Below the pieces are notes generated by a model. That model worked only from the letters and a program-made list of their open reading frames with translations. It did no database searches and had not been told where the DNA came from. Of a stretch of 40,973 nt of DNA, positions 16,300 to 24,560 are shown one piece after another. The position numbers and the translations under genes were made by a program. The DNA lies in the NCBI GenBank assembly GCA_947455465.1, contig CANGNS010000026.1, forward strand, positions 1 through 40,973, in the 5' to 3' direction. The number at the start of each line of letters is the position of its first letter. The first letter of the stretch is position 1. The stretch is from Comamonadaceae bacterium. GTDB lineage: Bacteria; Pseudomonadota; Gammaproteobacteria; Burkholderiales; Burkholderiaceae_C.

Positions 16300-17061
16300 A
16301 TGCGCCAGCCGGGCACCATCGACTGCCAGCGCGAGGGCACGCGCGCCACCGTGACATTGCGCCGCGCGGGCAAGATGAACGCCATGACACGGGCCATGTG
16401 GCGCGACTTGCGCACCGTTTTTTTGGACTTGTCGGCCCAGGACGGGCTGCGCTGCGTGCTGGTGCAGGGCGAGGGCGCTGATTTCTGCGCCGGTGGCGAC
16501 ATTAGCGAATACCCCGGCTTTCGCTTTGACGCACAGTCGCTCGAGGAATTTCATGAGCGCGAGGTCTGGGGTGCTTTGCAGGCCATGTGCGATTGCCCGG
16601 TGCCCGTGGTCGCGGCGATTGCTGGCAATTGCATGGGCGCGGGGCTGGAAATTGCCAGTTGCTGCGACCTGCGCCTGGGCGCGCAAGACAGCCGCTATGG
16701 CGCGCCGATTGCCAAACTGGGCTTTCCGATGGCCGAGCGCGAGGCGGCGCTGGTCTTGGCGGCCGTGGGCCGCGGCCCAGCCGCTGCCATGTTGCTCGCC
16801 GCCGAGGTGCTCGATGCCGCTGCGATGCAGCGCAGCGGCTTTTTGACCTGGGTGCACCCGCCTGCGCAACTGGCCGTGCAGGCCCAGGCCCTGTGCGCGC
16901 GCCTACAAACGCTCTCGCCCCTGGCAGGCCGGCGCAACAAGCAAAGCTTGCGTATGCCCGTGGCGCTGGCCCCCGCGCCGCAGGCCTATGCCTATGCCGA
17001 CCACCCCGAGCACCGCGAAGGCGTGATGGCCTTTCTCGAAAAACGCCCCGCCGCGTTCTAA
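16300..17061 (+). CDS. Enoyl-CoA hydratase/isomerase (crotonase) family protein
   Basis: 253 residues from ATG 16300, preceded by GAGGA eight bases upstream. The crotonase fold is shown by the two oxyanion-hole segments, DFCAGGDIS (61-69) and AGNCMGAGLEIAS (108-120). Glu117 corresponds to the first catalytic glutamate of mitochondrial enoyl-CoA hydratase (Glu144). The second (Glu164 in a QPEI motif) is missing: the matching segment reads YGAPIAKLGFP with Ile137 in its place. Plain hydration of crotonyl-CoA is therefore uncertain, and an isomerase, hydrolase or other acyl-CoA activity is possible. The C-terminal third lacks the usual helix pattern of hydratases (EHREGVMAFLEKRPAAF is kept). It sits between lgt and an HD-GYP regulator, a context that gives no pathway. 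Confidence 0.8.
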   Translation: MRQPGTIDCQREGTRATVTLRRAGKMNAMTRAMWRDLRTVFLDLSAQDGLRCVLVQGEGADFCAGGDISEYPGFRFDAQSLEEFHEREVWGALQAMCDCPVPVVAAIAGNCMGAGLEIASCCDLRLGAQDSRYGAPIAKLGFPMAEREAALVLAAVGRGPAAAMLLAAEVLDAAAMQRSGFLTWVHPPAQLAVQAQALCARLQTLSPLAGRRNKQSLRMPVALAPAPQAYAYADHPEHREGVMAFLEKRPAAF

Positions 17062-17075
17062 GCCGGCACCCGCGC

Positions 17076-18137
17076 ATGCAAACCGTTCTTTTGCTCGACG
17101 ACGATCCGCTCAATTTGCAATGGCTGCAAATCCTGGTCGGCCGCTTGCCTGGCGTGCAGGCGCTGGCTTTTCAGGACCCGCAAGCGGCGCTGGAATGTGC
17201 CCGCACGCACACCCTTGATTTGGCGGTCATTGATTACCTGATGCCCTCGCTCAACGGCTTGCAATTCATTGAGGCCTTGGGCGCTATTGCCACTATGGCC
17301 GATGTGCCGCTGCTGATGATTACCGCCCATGACGAGAAAGAAGTGCGCTACCGCGCGCTGGAAGCGGGCGTTTATGACTTTTTGCCCAAGCCGGTCGATG
17401 CGCTGGAGTTTGCTGCCCGCGCCCGCAATATGCTGCGGCTGCGCCAGGCCCAGGTGCGTCTGAACGCCCATGCGGCCACCTTGGAAAACGAGGTTGCCGC
17501 CGCCACCGCCGAGCTGCGCGAGCGCGAACGCGAGACCATCCTGGCGCTGGTCAAGGCCGCGGGCTACCGCGATTACGAAACAGGTGCCCACATTTCACGC
17601 GTAGGCCTGTATGCCGAGCTGATCGCCCAGGGGCTGGGCTTGGCGCCCGCGCAGCAAGCCGTTCTGCGCGAGGCCGCTGCCATGCACGACATCGGCAAAG
17701 TGGGCATTCCTGACCATATTTTGTGCAAACCGGGCCGCTTGGACGACGCCGAAATGGCCATCATGCGCACCCATCCCCAGATTGGCCACGACTTGCTCAA
17801 AGACAGTAGCTCCGCCCTGTTGCAGGCCGGCGCCACGATTGCGCTGACGCACCATGAAAAGTTTGACGGCAGCGGTTACCCCCATGGCTTGGCTGGGGAG
17901 GCTATTCCGCTGCTGGGGCGCATTGTTGCCGTGGCTGACGTGTTGGACGCGCTGACCTCGCAGCGTCCCTACAAAAAACCATGGCCCTTGGAGGATGCCG
18001 CCCAGTACTTGCGTGAGCAAAGCGGCCTGCACTTTGATCCGGCCTGCGTGCACGCCCTGCTGGCCGCCTGGCCCCGGGTACGGGATATCGGCGAGCGCCT
18101 GGCCGATACGCCAGCGCAGCCCGCCGCGTCGCTTTAG
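17076..18137 (+). CDS. Response regulator with HD-GYP cyclic-di-GMP phosphodiesterase domain
   Basis: 353 residues. The receiver domain (1-120) has the acidic pocket DDD at 8-10, phospho-acceptor Asp53 in VIDYLMPS, the Thr of LLMITAHDE and the Lys of FLPKPVDAL. A coiled linker (130-165) leads into an HD-GYP domain with all key elements: GAHISRVGLYAELIA, HDIGKVGIPD, MRTHPQIGHDLL, LTHHEKFDGSGYPHGL and IVAVADVLDALTSQRPYK. Active HD-GYP proteins hydrolyse c-di-GMP to pGpG or GMP, often raising motility, and the nearby flagellar block makes that link plausible but not shown. No sensor kinase is adjacent. The start ATG at 17076 is the family-typical MQTVLLLDDDP. The last codon and stop overlap the convergent usp gene by four bases. 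Confidence 0.93.
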   Translation: MQTVLLLDDDPLNLQWLQILVGRLPGVQALAFQDPQAALECARTHTLDLAVIDYLMPSLNGLQFIEALGAIATMADVPLLMITAHDEKEVRYRALEAGVYDFLPKPVDALEFAARARNMLRLRQAQVRLNAHAATLENEVAAATAELRERERETILALVKAAGYRDYETGAHISRVGLYAELIAQGLGLAPAQQAVLREAAAMHDIGKVGIPDHILCKPGRLDDAEMAIMRTHPQIGHDLLKDSSSALLQAGATIALTHHEKFDGSGYPHGLAGEAIPLLGRIVAVADVLDALTSQRPYKKPWPLEDAAQYLREQSGLHFDPACVHALLAAWPRVRDIGERLADTPAQPAASL

Positions 18138-18577
18138 CGCAGCACCAAGACCGGCAGGCTGGCGTGCGTCAGCACGTGCTGGGTTTCGCTGCCCAGCAGC
18201 AAGCGCTTGATGCCCCGGCGCCCGTGCGAGGCCATGACGATCAGGTCGCAGCCGCCTTTCTCGGCGGCCCGGATGATGGCATCAGAGACGCTGTCGGACT
18301 TGCTGACCATGGTTTTGGCCTGCACGCCTTTGGCCGCAGCTGCCTTTTTGACGGACTCCAGGCTGGCCATGGCTTTGGCTGCCCACTGGGCTTCGACCCG
18401 CTTGACCTCGGCCGCGTCGACGGCCATGCCCCCTTCAAAATAGCTGATTGGGTAGGGCGCCACCACCTGGATGGCCACCAGTTCGGCACCGCAGGCAGCG
18501 GCCAGGCCGATGGCGCTGGTGACGGCGGTTTTGGAGAGTTTGGAGCCGTCGGTGGCGACCAAAATGCGTTTGTACAT
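18134..18577 (-). CDS. Universal stress protein (UspA family)
   Basis: 147 residues, a single Usp domain. The N-terminus MYKRILVATDGSKLSKTAV and the C-terminal ATP-binding motif (ASHGRRGIKRLLLGSETQHVL, matching G-X2-G-X9-G-S/T) place it among the ATP-binding type. A ribosome site (AAGGAA) precedes the ATG. An FNR box centred 67 bases upstream of the start codon, with a TAGGCT -10 element at the spacing expected of class II FNR promoters, suggests induction at low oxygen, as for some Usp proteins under Anr or FNR control in other proteobacteria. The convergent HD-GYP gene overlaps its stop codon. Confidence 0.93.
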   Translation of the reverse strand: MYKRILVATDGSKLSKTAVTSAIGLAAACGAELVAIQVVAPYPISYFEGGMAVDAAEVKRVEAQWAAKAMASLESVKKAAAAKGVQAKTMVSKSDSVSDAIIRAAEKGGCDLIVMASHGRRGIKRLLLGSETQHVLTHASLPVLVLR

Positions 18578-18637
18578 GGTTTTTCCTTGCGGTTGGGTGG
18601 TGTTGGCCCAAGCCTAGTGCCCCCGCGCCGGTGCGCA

Positions 18638-18651
18638 TTGACTTGGATCAA
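18638..18651. promoter_or_regulatory. FNR box between usp and ccoI
   Basis: TTGAC-TTGG-ATCAA differs from the ideal TTGAT-N4-ATCAA by one base. Reading toward usp, activation at -41.5 would start transcription near 18603 with TAGGCT (18611-18616) as the -10 element. Reading toward ccoI, the same geometry would put the start almost on the ccoI ATG, so usp is the better-supported target. Confidence 0.75.
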
Positions 18652-18685
18652 GGGCCTGTGGCGCCGGTTTTGGCACACTCGGGGC

Positions 18686-21088
18686 ATGTCATCTGCGGCG
18701 CTTTTGGATTTGCCTGTGGTTGCGCCGGGCGCAGCCATGCCTGCGCCTGCGCCACGCTGGGCGGCCTTGGACGATCCGCAAGAATGGCCTGCCTTTGGCA
18801 GCGCACTCGATGCCGCAGGCACGCTGTGGGAATCGCACATGGTGGTGCAAGGCATGCACTGCGCCGCGTGTTCGCTGACCGTGGAGCAGGCTTTGCAGGC
18901 TTTGCCCGGTGTGCACAGCGCGCGGGTGAGCGCGGCGTCCCAGCGCCTGAGCCTGCGCTGGGAGCCCGCCCGTGTACTGCCTTCGGCCTGGTTGGCTGCG
19001 GTGCAGCGCGCTGGCTACACCCTGGTGCCGGCCAACGATGTTTTTGCTGCCGAGCAGCGCCGCCTCGAGCAGCGCGCCGCGCTCTGGCGCTGGGCGGTGG
19101 CCGGCCTGTGCATGATGCAGGTCATGATGTACGCCTACCCGGCCTACACCGCTGCGCCGGGCGACATCAGCGCGGAGGCGGCGCAGCTGCTGCGCTGGGC
19201 CTCCTGGGTGCTGAGCCTGCCGGTGCTTTTGTTCTCCTGCCAGCCGTTTTTTGCCAGTGCCTGGCGCGATCTGCGCCAAGGCCGTATCGGGATGGATTTG
19301 CCCGTGGCATTGGGCATCGGCGCTACTTTTGTCCTGAGCACCTTAGGGACTTTTGAGCCCACAGGCCGCTTTGGGCACGAGGTGTATTTCGACTCGCTCA
19401 CCATGTTTGTGTTCTTTTTGCTCAGCGGCCGCTGGCTGGAGCTGCGGCTGCGCGCACGCACGGCCAGTGCGCTGGATGCGGTGTTTAACCGCCTGCCCGA
19501 CAGCGTGCAGCGCCAGTGCGCTGATGGCAGTTACGAGCACATCGCGGCGCGCCGGGTGCGCGCAGGTGACGTGCTGCGCGTCCAGGCGGGCGAGGCTTTT
19601 GTGGCCGATGCCCAGATACTCGAAGGCGCCAGCGCCGTCGATGAGGCCTTGCTCACCGGCGAATCACACCCGCTGGCGCGCGGCGTGGGCGATACCGTGC
19701 TAGCCGGCAGCCACAACCTGGGCGCTACGCTGCGGGTACGTGTGACCCAAGTCGGTGCGGACACCCGGTATGCGCACATCCTGGCCCTGATGGCCAGCGC
19801 GGCCACCGACAAGCCGCAACTGGCCCGCGTTGCCGATCGCCTGGCCAAGCCCTTTTTGTGGGGCGTTTTGTTGGCGGCGGGTGCGGCGGCCGCGTGGTGG
19901 TGGCCCACCGACCCCGGACACGCGCTGATGGTCGCGGTGGCCGTGTTGGTGGTCACTTGCCCCTGCGCTTTGTCTTTGGCCACCCCGGCGGCCATGCTGG
20001 CGGCGGCCGGGCGCCTGGCGGGCGCCGGCGTACTGGTGCGCCGCCTGCAGGCCCTGGAAACCCTGGCCCGTGTGGACACCGTGGTGTTTGATAAAACCGG
20101 CACCCTCAGCCACGACGCCTTGCGTGTACAGCAAATCCAAACCCGCGACGGCCTAGCGCCTGGCGAGGCCTTGGCCTGGGCCTGTGCCCTGGCCGCCCAT
20201 TCGCGCCACCCGGCAGCCAGCGCGCTCCGCTTGGCGGCCCGCGCTGCAGGGCCAGCTGCGTCGGCCGCACCGTGGCGCTGCGACGCCGTCCACGAAACGC
20301 CCGGCCAGGGCATGCAAGGCAGTGTGTATAGCGGGCAAGATGGGCCAGGGCAGGGCGCCAAGCGCCTGCGTTTGGGTTCGGCCATGTTTTGTGATTTACC
20401 TGGGCAACAGAGCGACACCAGCGAGGTGCTGCTGCGCGACGAACAAGGCTGGGCGGCTACTTTCACACTGACCGAAATGTTGCGCCCCGATGCCCAGGCC
20501 TGCGTACAAGCGCTGGGCGTCTTGGGCCTGCAGGTGCACATGCTCTCGGGTGATGCACCGGCGGCGGTGGCGCGCGCAGCTTTGCAACTGGGCATTGCCA
20601 CCTCCCAGGCGCGCTGTACGCCGCAGGACAAACTGACTGCTTTGCGCCGTCTGCAGGCCCAGGGCCACACCGTGGCCATGGTCGGCGACGGCCTGAACGA
20701 CGCGCCAGTGCTGGCCGGTGCGCATGTGTCCTTTGCCTTCGGGCAAGCTGCCGCCATGGCCCAGTCCCAGGCGGATTTTGTGGTGCTGGGCGAGCGCCTG
20801 CTGGCAGTGAGCGAAACCGTGGCCTTGGCCCGCAAAACCATGCGCGTCGTCTGGCAAAACCTGGCGTGGGCGCTGGCCTACAACGCCGCCTGTGTGCCAT
20901 TGGCCGTAGCGGGTCTTTTGCCTGCCTGGCTGGCCGGTCTGGGCATGGCAGGCAGCTCCTTGCTGGTGGTCGCCAATGCCGCGCGCCTGGCGGGCGGGCC
21001 GCGCACCCCCCAGCCGACAACCGCTTTGCAGCCCCCGGCAGACGCTGGTATGCCAGTGACCCCGATGGTCCCGATTTCACCGCTTTAA
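18686..21088 (+). CDS. ccoI: CcoI, copper-transporting P1B-type ATPase for cbb3 oxidase assembly
   Basis: 800 residues. The FixI/CcoI type of Cu-ATPase exports copper toward the periplasm for the CuB centre of cytochrome cbb3 rather than for resistance. A heavy-metal-associated domain carries GMHCAAC at 56-62. Membrane helices flank the A domain (TGES as LLTGESHPLARG), the ion-binding CPC is at 425-427, the phosphorylation site DKTGT at 469-473 and GDGLNDAPVLAG from 667. The start ATG at 18686 gives MSSAALLDLP; the frame is open upstream, but that stretch overlaps the divergent usp gene and its promoter. ccoS follows seven bases after the stop, then ccoNOQP, an arrangement typical of betaproteobacteria. 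Confidence 0.94.
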   Translation: MSSAALLDLPVVAPGAAMPAPAPRWAALDDPQEWPAFGSALDAAGTLWESHMVVQGMHCAACSLTVEQALQALPGVHSARVSAASQRLSLRWEPARVLPSAWLAAVQRAGYTLVPANDVFAAEQRRLEQRAALWRWAVAGLCMMQVMMYAYPAYTAAPGDISAEAAQLLRWASWVLSLPVLLFSCQPFFASAWRDLRQGRIGMDLPVALGIGATFVLSTLGTFEPTGRFGHEVYFDSLTMFVFFLLSGRWLELRLRARTASALDAVFNRLPDSVQRQCADGSYEHIAARRVRAGDVLRVQAGEAFVADAQILEGASAVDEALLTGESHPLARGVGDTVLAGSHNLGATLRVRVTQVGADTRYAHILALMASAATDKPQLARVADRLAKPFLWGVLLAAGAAAAWWWPTDPGHALMVAVAVLVVTCPCALSLATPAAMLAAAGRLAGAGVLVRRLQALETLARVDTVVFDKTGTLSHDALRVQQIQTRDGLAPGEALAWACALAAHSRHPAASALRLAARAAGPAASAAPWRCDAVHETPGQGMQGSVYSGQDGPGQGAKRLRLGSAMFCDLPGQQSDTSEVLLRDEQGWAATFTLTEMLRPDAQACVQALGVLGLQVHMLSGDAPAAVARAALQLGIATSQARCTPQDKLTALRRLQAQGHTVAMVGDGLNDAPVLAGAHVSFAFGQAAAMAQSQADFVVLGERLLAVSETVALARKTMRVVWQNLAWALAYNAACVPLAVAGLLPAWLAGLGMAGSSLLVVANAARLAGGPRTPQPTTALQPPADAGMPVTPMVPISPL

Positions 21089-21095
21089 TGGCCCT

Positions 21096-21233
21096 ATGGA
21101 CATTCTTTATTTACTCATCCCCTTGTCGGTCAGCCTGGTTTTTTTCATCCTGGGAGGCCTTTGGTGGGCGATTGACCGGGGCCAATTCGAGGATATCGAG
21201 GCCGAAGGCCGTCGGATTTTGGACGAATCCTGA
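21096..21233 (+). CDS. ccoS: CcoS, cbb3 oxidase assembly protein
   Basis: 45 residues. One N-terminal membrane helix (MDILYLLIPLSVSLVFFILG) continues into GLWWAIDRGQFEDIEAEGRR, which is the conserved CcoS signature. CcoS is needed for insertion of cofactors into cytochrome cbb3; strains lacking it make an oxidase deficient in heme b and copper in Rhodobacter. It starts seven bases after ccoI and ends 121 bases before ccoN, a gap that holds an FNR box. An overlapping ATG at 21088 is in another frame and gives no CcoS sequence. Confidence 0.93.
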   Translation: MDILYLLIPLSVSLVFFILGGLWWAIDRGQFEDIEAEGRRILDES

Positions 21234-21280
21234 CCCATTTCTATCGATTTTTCAGTTTCAGTGGGCCAATTGCCGCCGCC

Positions 21281-21294
21281 TTGACTTGTGTCAA
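21281..21294 (+). promoter_or_regulatory. FNR box upstream of ccoN
   Basis: TTGAC-TTGT-GTCAA is a symmetric FNR-type box. Its centre is 67 bases before the ccoN ATG. A class II start site would fall near 21329, giving a leader of about 26 bases that contains the GAGAGAGG ribosome site. The -10 region (around 21317-21322) is only weakly matched. Confidence 0.8.
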
Positions 21295-21354
21295 GGCGCG
21301 CCTTGCAGCTAAGCGCCACACTGTGTCCCAACGCACATTTTGAGAGAGGTATTT

Positions 21355-22791
21355 ATGGCATTTGCAAACCAGCAGGCGGCAACGTACAACGACACCGTCG
21401 TACGCCAGTTTGCGATCATGACCGTGGTTTGGGGCGTGGTGGGCATGTTGGTGGGCGTCATCATCGCCGCCCAACTGGCTTGGCCGGAGCTCAACTTTGG
21501 CATTCCTTGGCTTAGCTACGGGCGCTTGCGGCCACTGCATACCAATGCGGTCATTTTTGCGTTTGGGGGCTGCGGACTGTTTGCCTCTTCGTATTACGTG
21601 GTGCAGCGCACCTGCCAGGTGCGTATTTTTTCGGACCGGTTGGCCGCCTTTACCTTCTGGGGCTGGCAATTGGTCATCCTGGCGGCGGCTATTTCACTGC
21701 CCTTGGGCTATACCCAGGGCAAGGAATACGCCGAATTGGAGTGGCCGATTGACATTTTGATCACCCTGGTCTGGGTCAGTTATGCCCTGGTTTTCTTTGG
21801 CACCGTCGGCACCCGCAAGGTCAAGCATATTTACGTTGCCAACTGGTTTTTCGGCGCCTTTATTTTGGCGGTGGCTATTTTGCATTTGGTCAACAGCGCG
21901 GCGGTTCCCGCCGGTTGGATGAAGTCGTACTCGGCCTACGCCGGTGTGCAAGACGCCATGGTGCAGTGGTGGTACGGCCACAACGCGGTGGGCTTTTTCC
22001 TGACCGCCGGCTTTTTGGGCATGATGTACTACTTCATCCCCAAGCAGGCTGAGCGGCCGGTGTACAGCTACCGCTTGTCGATCGTGCACTTTTGGGCGCT
22101 GATCTTTACCTATATGTGGGCCGGCCCGCACCACTTGCACTACACGGCTTTGCCCGATTGGACGCAGTCCCTGGGCATGGTGTTCTCGCTGATATTGCTG
22201 GCGCCGAGCTGGGGCGGCATGATCAACGGCGTGATGACTTTGTCCGGCGCCTGGCACAAATTGCGCGACGACCCGATTTTGCGTTTCCTGATCGTTTCGC
22301 TGTCCTTCTACGGCATGAGCACCTTTGAAGGCCCCATGATGGCCATCAAAACCGTCAATTCTTTGAGCCACTACACCGACTGGACGATCGGTCATGTGCA
22401 CTCGGGCGCCCTGGGCTGGGTGGGCCTGGTCACCATGGGAACCATGTACTACCTGATACCGCGTTTGTTCGGACAAAAGCAGATGTACAGCGTCAAAGCC
22501 ATTGAGATGCATTTCTGGATCGCTACCGTGGGTATCGTGGTCTATATCGCCGCGATGTGGATTGCCGGCGTGATGCAGGGCCTGATGTGGCGCGCCGTTA
22601 ACGCCGACGGAACGCTGACCTACACCTTTGTCGAGTCGGTCAAGGCAACCTTTCCCTTCTATGTGCTGCGTTTGATGGGCGGACTGCTGTACCTCAGCGG
22701 CATGTTGATCATGCTGTGGAACACCGTCAAAACCGCTGCCGCCGGCCATGCCGTTTCGGTGCAAGTGCCCGCTGCGCCAGCGCACGCCTAA
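21355..22791 (+). CDS. ccoN: CcoN, catalytic subunit I of cytochrome cbb3 oxidase
   Basis: 478 residues, 12 membrane helices expected. CcoN carries heme b and the heme b3-CuB oxygen-reducing centre. Conserved segments include [36 protein letters not shown] with the CuB histidine pair, [33 protein letters not shown] with the heme-ligating histidines and the active-site Tyr-His element, and [12 protein letters not shown]. The ATG at 21355 follows GAGAGAGG; the frame also opens 15 bases earlier with a TTG, but the ribosome site favours MAFANQQ. ccoO starts 14 bases after the stop. Expression at low oxygen is suggested by the FNR box at 21281. Confidence 0.97.
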   Translation: MAFANQQAATYNDTVVRQFAIMTVVWGVVGMLVGVIIAAQLAWPELNFGIPWLSYGRLRPLHTNAVIFAFGGCGLFASSYYVVQRTCQVRIFSDRLAAFTFWGWQLVILAAAISLPLGYTQGKEYAELEWPIDILITLVWVSYALVFFGTVGTRKVKHIYVANWFFGAFILAVAILHLVNSAAVPAGWMKSYSAYAGVQDAMVQWWYGHNAVGFFLTAGFLGMMYYFIPKQAERPVYSYRLSIVHFWALIFTYMWAGPHHLHYTALPDWTQSLGMVFSLILLAPSWGGMINGVMTLSGAWHKLRDDPILRFLIVSLSFYGMSTFEGPMMAIKTVNSLSHYTDWTIGHVHSGALGWVGLVTMGTMYYLIPRLFGQKQMYSVKAIEMHFWIATVGIVVYIAAMWIAGVMQGLMWRAVNADGTLTYTFVESVKATFPFYVLRLMGGLLYLSGMLIMLWNTVKTAAAGHAVSVQVPAAPAHA

Positions 22792-22805
22792 GTTAGGAGC
22801 CCACT

Positions 22806-23432
22806 ATGGCAAACCAAAATCCCTCCGGTGGCTTTAGCCACGAAAAGATAGAGACCAACAACTTTCTGATGATTGTGTTGATTTTGCTGGTACTGCTGGG
22901 CGGCGGCCTGGTCGAGATCGTGCCACTGTTTTTCCAGAAATCCACGACCCAGGCCATCCCTGGCGTGCAGCCCTACACCGCTTTGCAATTGGCCGGGCGC
23001 GACATTTATGTGCGTGAAGGCTGCTATGGCTGCCACTCACAAATGATCCGCCCGCTGCGCGCCGAAACGCTGCGCTATGGCCATTACTCGGTGGCGGGCG
23101 AGTCGGTGTATGACCATCCCTTCCAGTGGGGCAGCAAGCGCACCGGGCCGGACCTGGCCCGCGTGGGCGGACGTTATAGCAACGAGTGGCACACCATTCA
23201 CCTGAACAACCCGCGTGACCTGGTGCCCGAGTCCAATATGCCGGCCTACCCCTGGCTGGCCACCACAGCGGTGGATGCCCAAAGCATGCCCGCCCATATG
23301 CGTGCCTTGCGCAGCGTCGGCGTGCCGTATACCGATGAACAAATCGCCAACGCAAGCCAAGAGCTGCAGGGCAAAACCGAGTTGGACGCCACCATCGCTT
23401 ATTTGCAGATGCTGGGCCTGGCTTTGAAATAA
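22806..23432 (+). CDS. ccoO: CcoO, mono-heme cytochrome c subunit of cbb3 oxidase
   Basis: 208 residues. One N-terminal membrane anchor ([22 protein letters not shown]) precedes a periplasmic cytochrome c domain with CYGCH at 73-77. The usual CcoO segments follow: [21 protein letters not shown], then [20 protein letters not shown] and the [13 protein letters not shown] motif containing the axial methionine. CcoO passes electrons from CcoP to CcoN. A short ribosome site (AGGAG) precedes the start. It lies between ccoN and ccoQ in the ccoNOQP operon. Confidence 0.97.
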   Translation: MANQNPSGGFSHEKIETNNFLMIVLILLVLLGGGLVEIVPLFFQKSTTQAIPGVQPYTALQLAGRDIYVREGCYGCHSQMIRPLRAETLRYGHYSVAGESVYDHPFQWGSKRTGPDLARVGGRYSNEWHTIHLNNPRDLVPESNMPAYPWLATTAVDAQSMPAHMRALRSVGVPYTDEQIANASQELQGKTELDATIAYLQMLGLALK

Positions 23433-23452
23433 ATCGCAAGGAGAGATGCACC

Positions 23453-23590
23453 ATGGATATCACCACATTGCGTGTTTCGGTGACCGTGATCAGCTTTGTC
23501 GTCTTCATAGGCATCGTCTGGTGGACTTTTTCCGGCAAACGCGACGACGATTTTGCGCAAGCCGCACAGCTTCCCTTTGAGCAGGATTGA
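23453..23590 (+). CDS. ccoQ: CcoQ, small cbb3 oxidase subunit
   Basis: 45 residues: MDITTLRVSVTVISFVVF, then a membrane helix ending in GIVWWTFSGKRDDDFAQAAQ, which is the CcoQ/FixQ pattern of one helix and an acidic tail. CcoQ stabilises the oxidase and links it to oxygen signalling in Rhodobacter. A strong AAGGAGAG ribosome site sits before the ATG. It fits the gap between ccoO and ccoP exactly. Confidence 0.93.
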   Translation: MDITTLRVSVTVISFVVFIGIVWWTFSGKRDDDFAQAAQLPFEQD

Positions 23591-23619
23591 GCGCACAGGC
23601 GCATGGACAGGAATTTGAT

Positions 23620-24519
23620 ATGAGCGACTTCACCAGTGGTTTTTGGTCTTATTACATCAGCGCGATTACGCTGATCGGCATCGTCGGCTGCATGGTTTTG
23701 TTGTGGCGCACTGGCAAGGCGCGCGTTAGCGCTTCCAGTGACGAGTCCACCGGCCACGTGTGGGACGGCGATTTGCGCGAAATGAATAACCCGCTGCCGC
23801 GCTGGTGGGTGTGGTTGTTCGTGATGTCGGTGATCTTTAGCCTCGCTTACCTGGTGCTGTATCCGGGGCTGGGCTCTTTTGCGGGCAACCTGGGCTGGTC
23901 TTCGAGCGGTCAGTACGAGGCCGAAGTGGCCAAAGCCCAAGCGGCCGAGGCGCCTTTGTACGCCAAATTTGCAGCGATGACACCCGAAGAAATTTCGCGT
24001 GATCCGCAGGCCAAGCAAATCGGCGAGCGGCTGTTTATGAACAACTGCGCCCAGTGCCACGGCTCGGATGCCCGAGGCTCCAAGGGCTTTCCCAACCTGA
24101 CCGATGGCGACTGGCTGCATGGCGGCAGCCCCGACAAAATCAAAGAAACCATCACCCTAGGTCGCATCGGACAAATGCCGCCCATGGCTGCAGCGGTGGG
24201 CAATTCGGAAGACGTCAAGAATGTGGCCAACTACGTCCTGAGCCTGTCGGGCAGCCCACATGACAGCTTGCGCGCCGCCTTGGGCAAACCCAAATTCAGT
24301 GCCTGCGGCGCCTGCCATGGTGCCAACGGCGCTGGTAACCAAGCCTTAGGCGCCCCCAACCTGAGCGACAACACCTGGCTGCATGGTTATGGCGAGAGCG
24401 CCATCATTGCGATGGTGAACCAGGGCAAGGTCAACCAAATGCCGGCCCAGGCGGGCAAGCTCACCGAGGCACAAATCCATGTGCTGACCGGCTACGTGTG
24501 GGGTTTTTCCAATAAATAA
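23620..24519 (+). CDS. ccoP: CcoP, di-heme cytochrome c subunit of cbb3 oxidase
   Basis: 299 residues from ATG 23620, which has AGGAA upstream; the frame extends to a TTG 33 bases earlier. There are two membrane helices: residues 8-28 (FWSYYISAITLIGIVGCMVL) and 62-82 (WWVWLFVMSVIFSLAYLVL). The conserved segment between them reads HVWDGDLREMNNPLPRWW. Two cytochrome c domains carry CAQCH (143-147) and CGACH (229-233). A two-helix CcoP belongs to the longer N-terminal variant. CcoP accepts electrons from soluble cytochromes and passes them to CcoO. It closes the ccoNOQP operon; ccoG follows after 41 bases. Confidence 0.96.
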   Translation: MSDFTSGFWSYYISAITLIGIVGCMVLLWRTGKARVSASSDESTGHVWDGDLREMNNPLPRWWVWLFVMSVIFSLAYLVLYPGLGSFAGNLGWSSSGQYEAEVAKAQAAEAPLYAKFAAMTPEEISRDPQAKQIGERLFMNNCAQCHGSDARGSKGFPNLTDGDWLHGGSPDKIKETITLGRIGQMPPMAAAVGNSEDVKNVANYVLSLSGSPHDSLRAALGKPKFSACGACHGANGAGNQALGAPNLSDNTWLHGYGESAIIAMVNQGKVNQMPAQAGKLTEAQIHVLTGYVWGFSNK

Positions 24520-24560
24520 GCGGGCTGTAGGGTCCACGCCATGATTGTTGAGTTCGTCCT

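Noticed and set aside
16587..17075. Upstream extension of the HD-GYP gene frame into the crotonase gene
   Set aside because: The extension reads antiparallel-frame Arg/Pro-rich sequence; the receiver domain begins right at MQTVLLLDDD (17076).
18164..18685. Upstream extension of the ccoI frame
   Set aside because: It lies antisense to usp and across the FNR box region; the Cu-ATPase begins after MSSAALLD.
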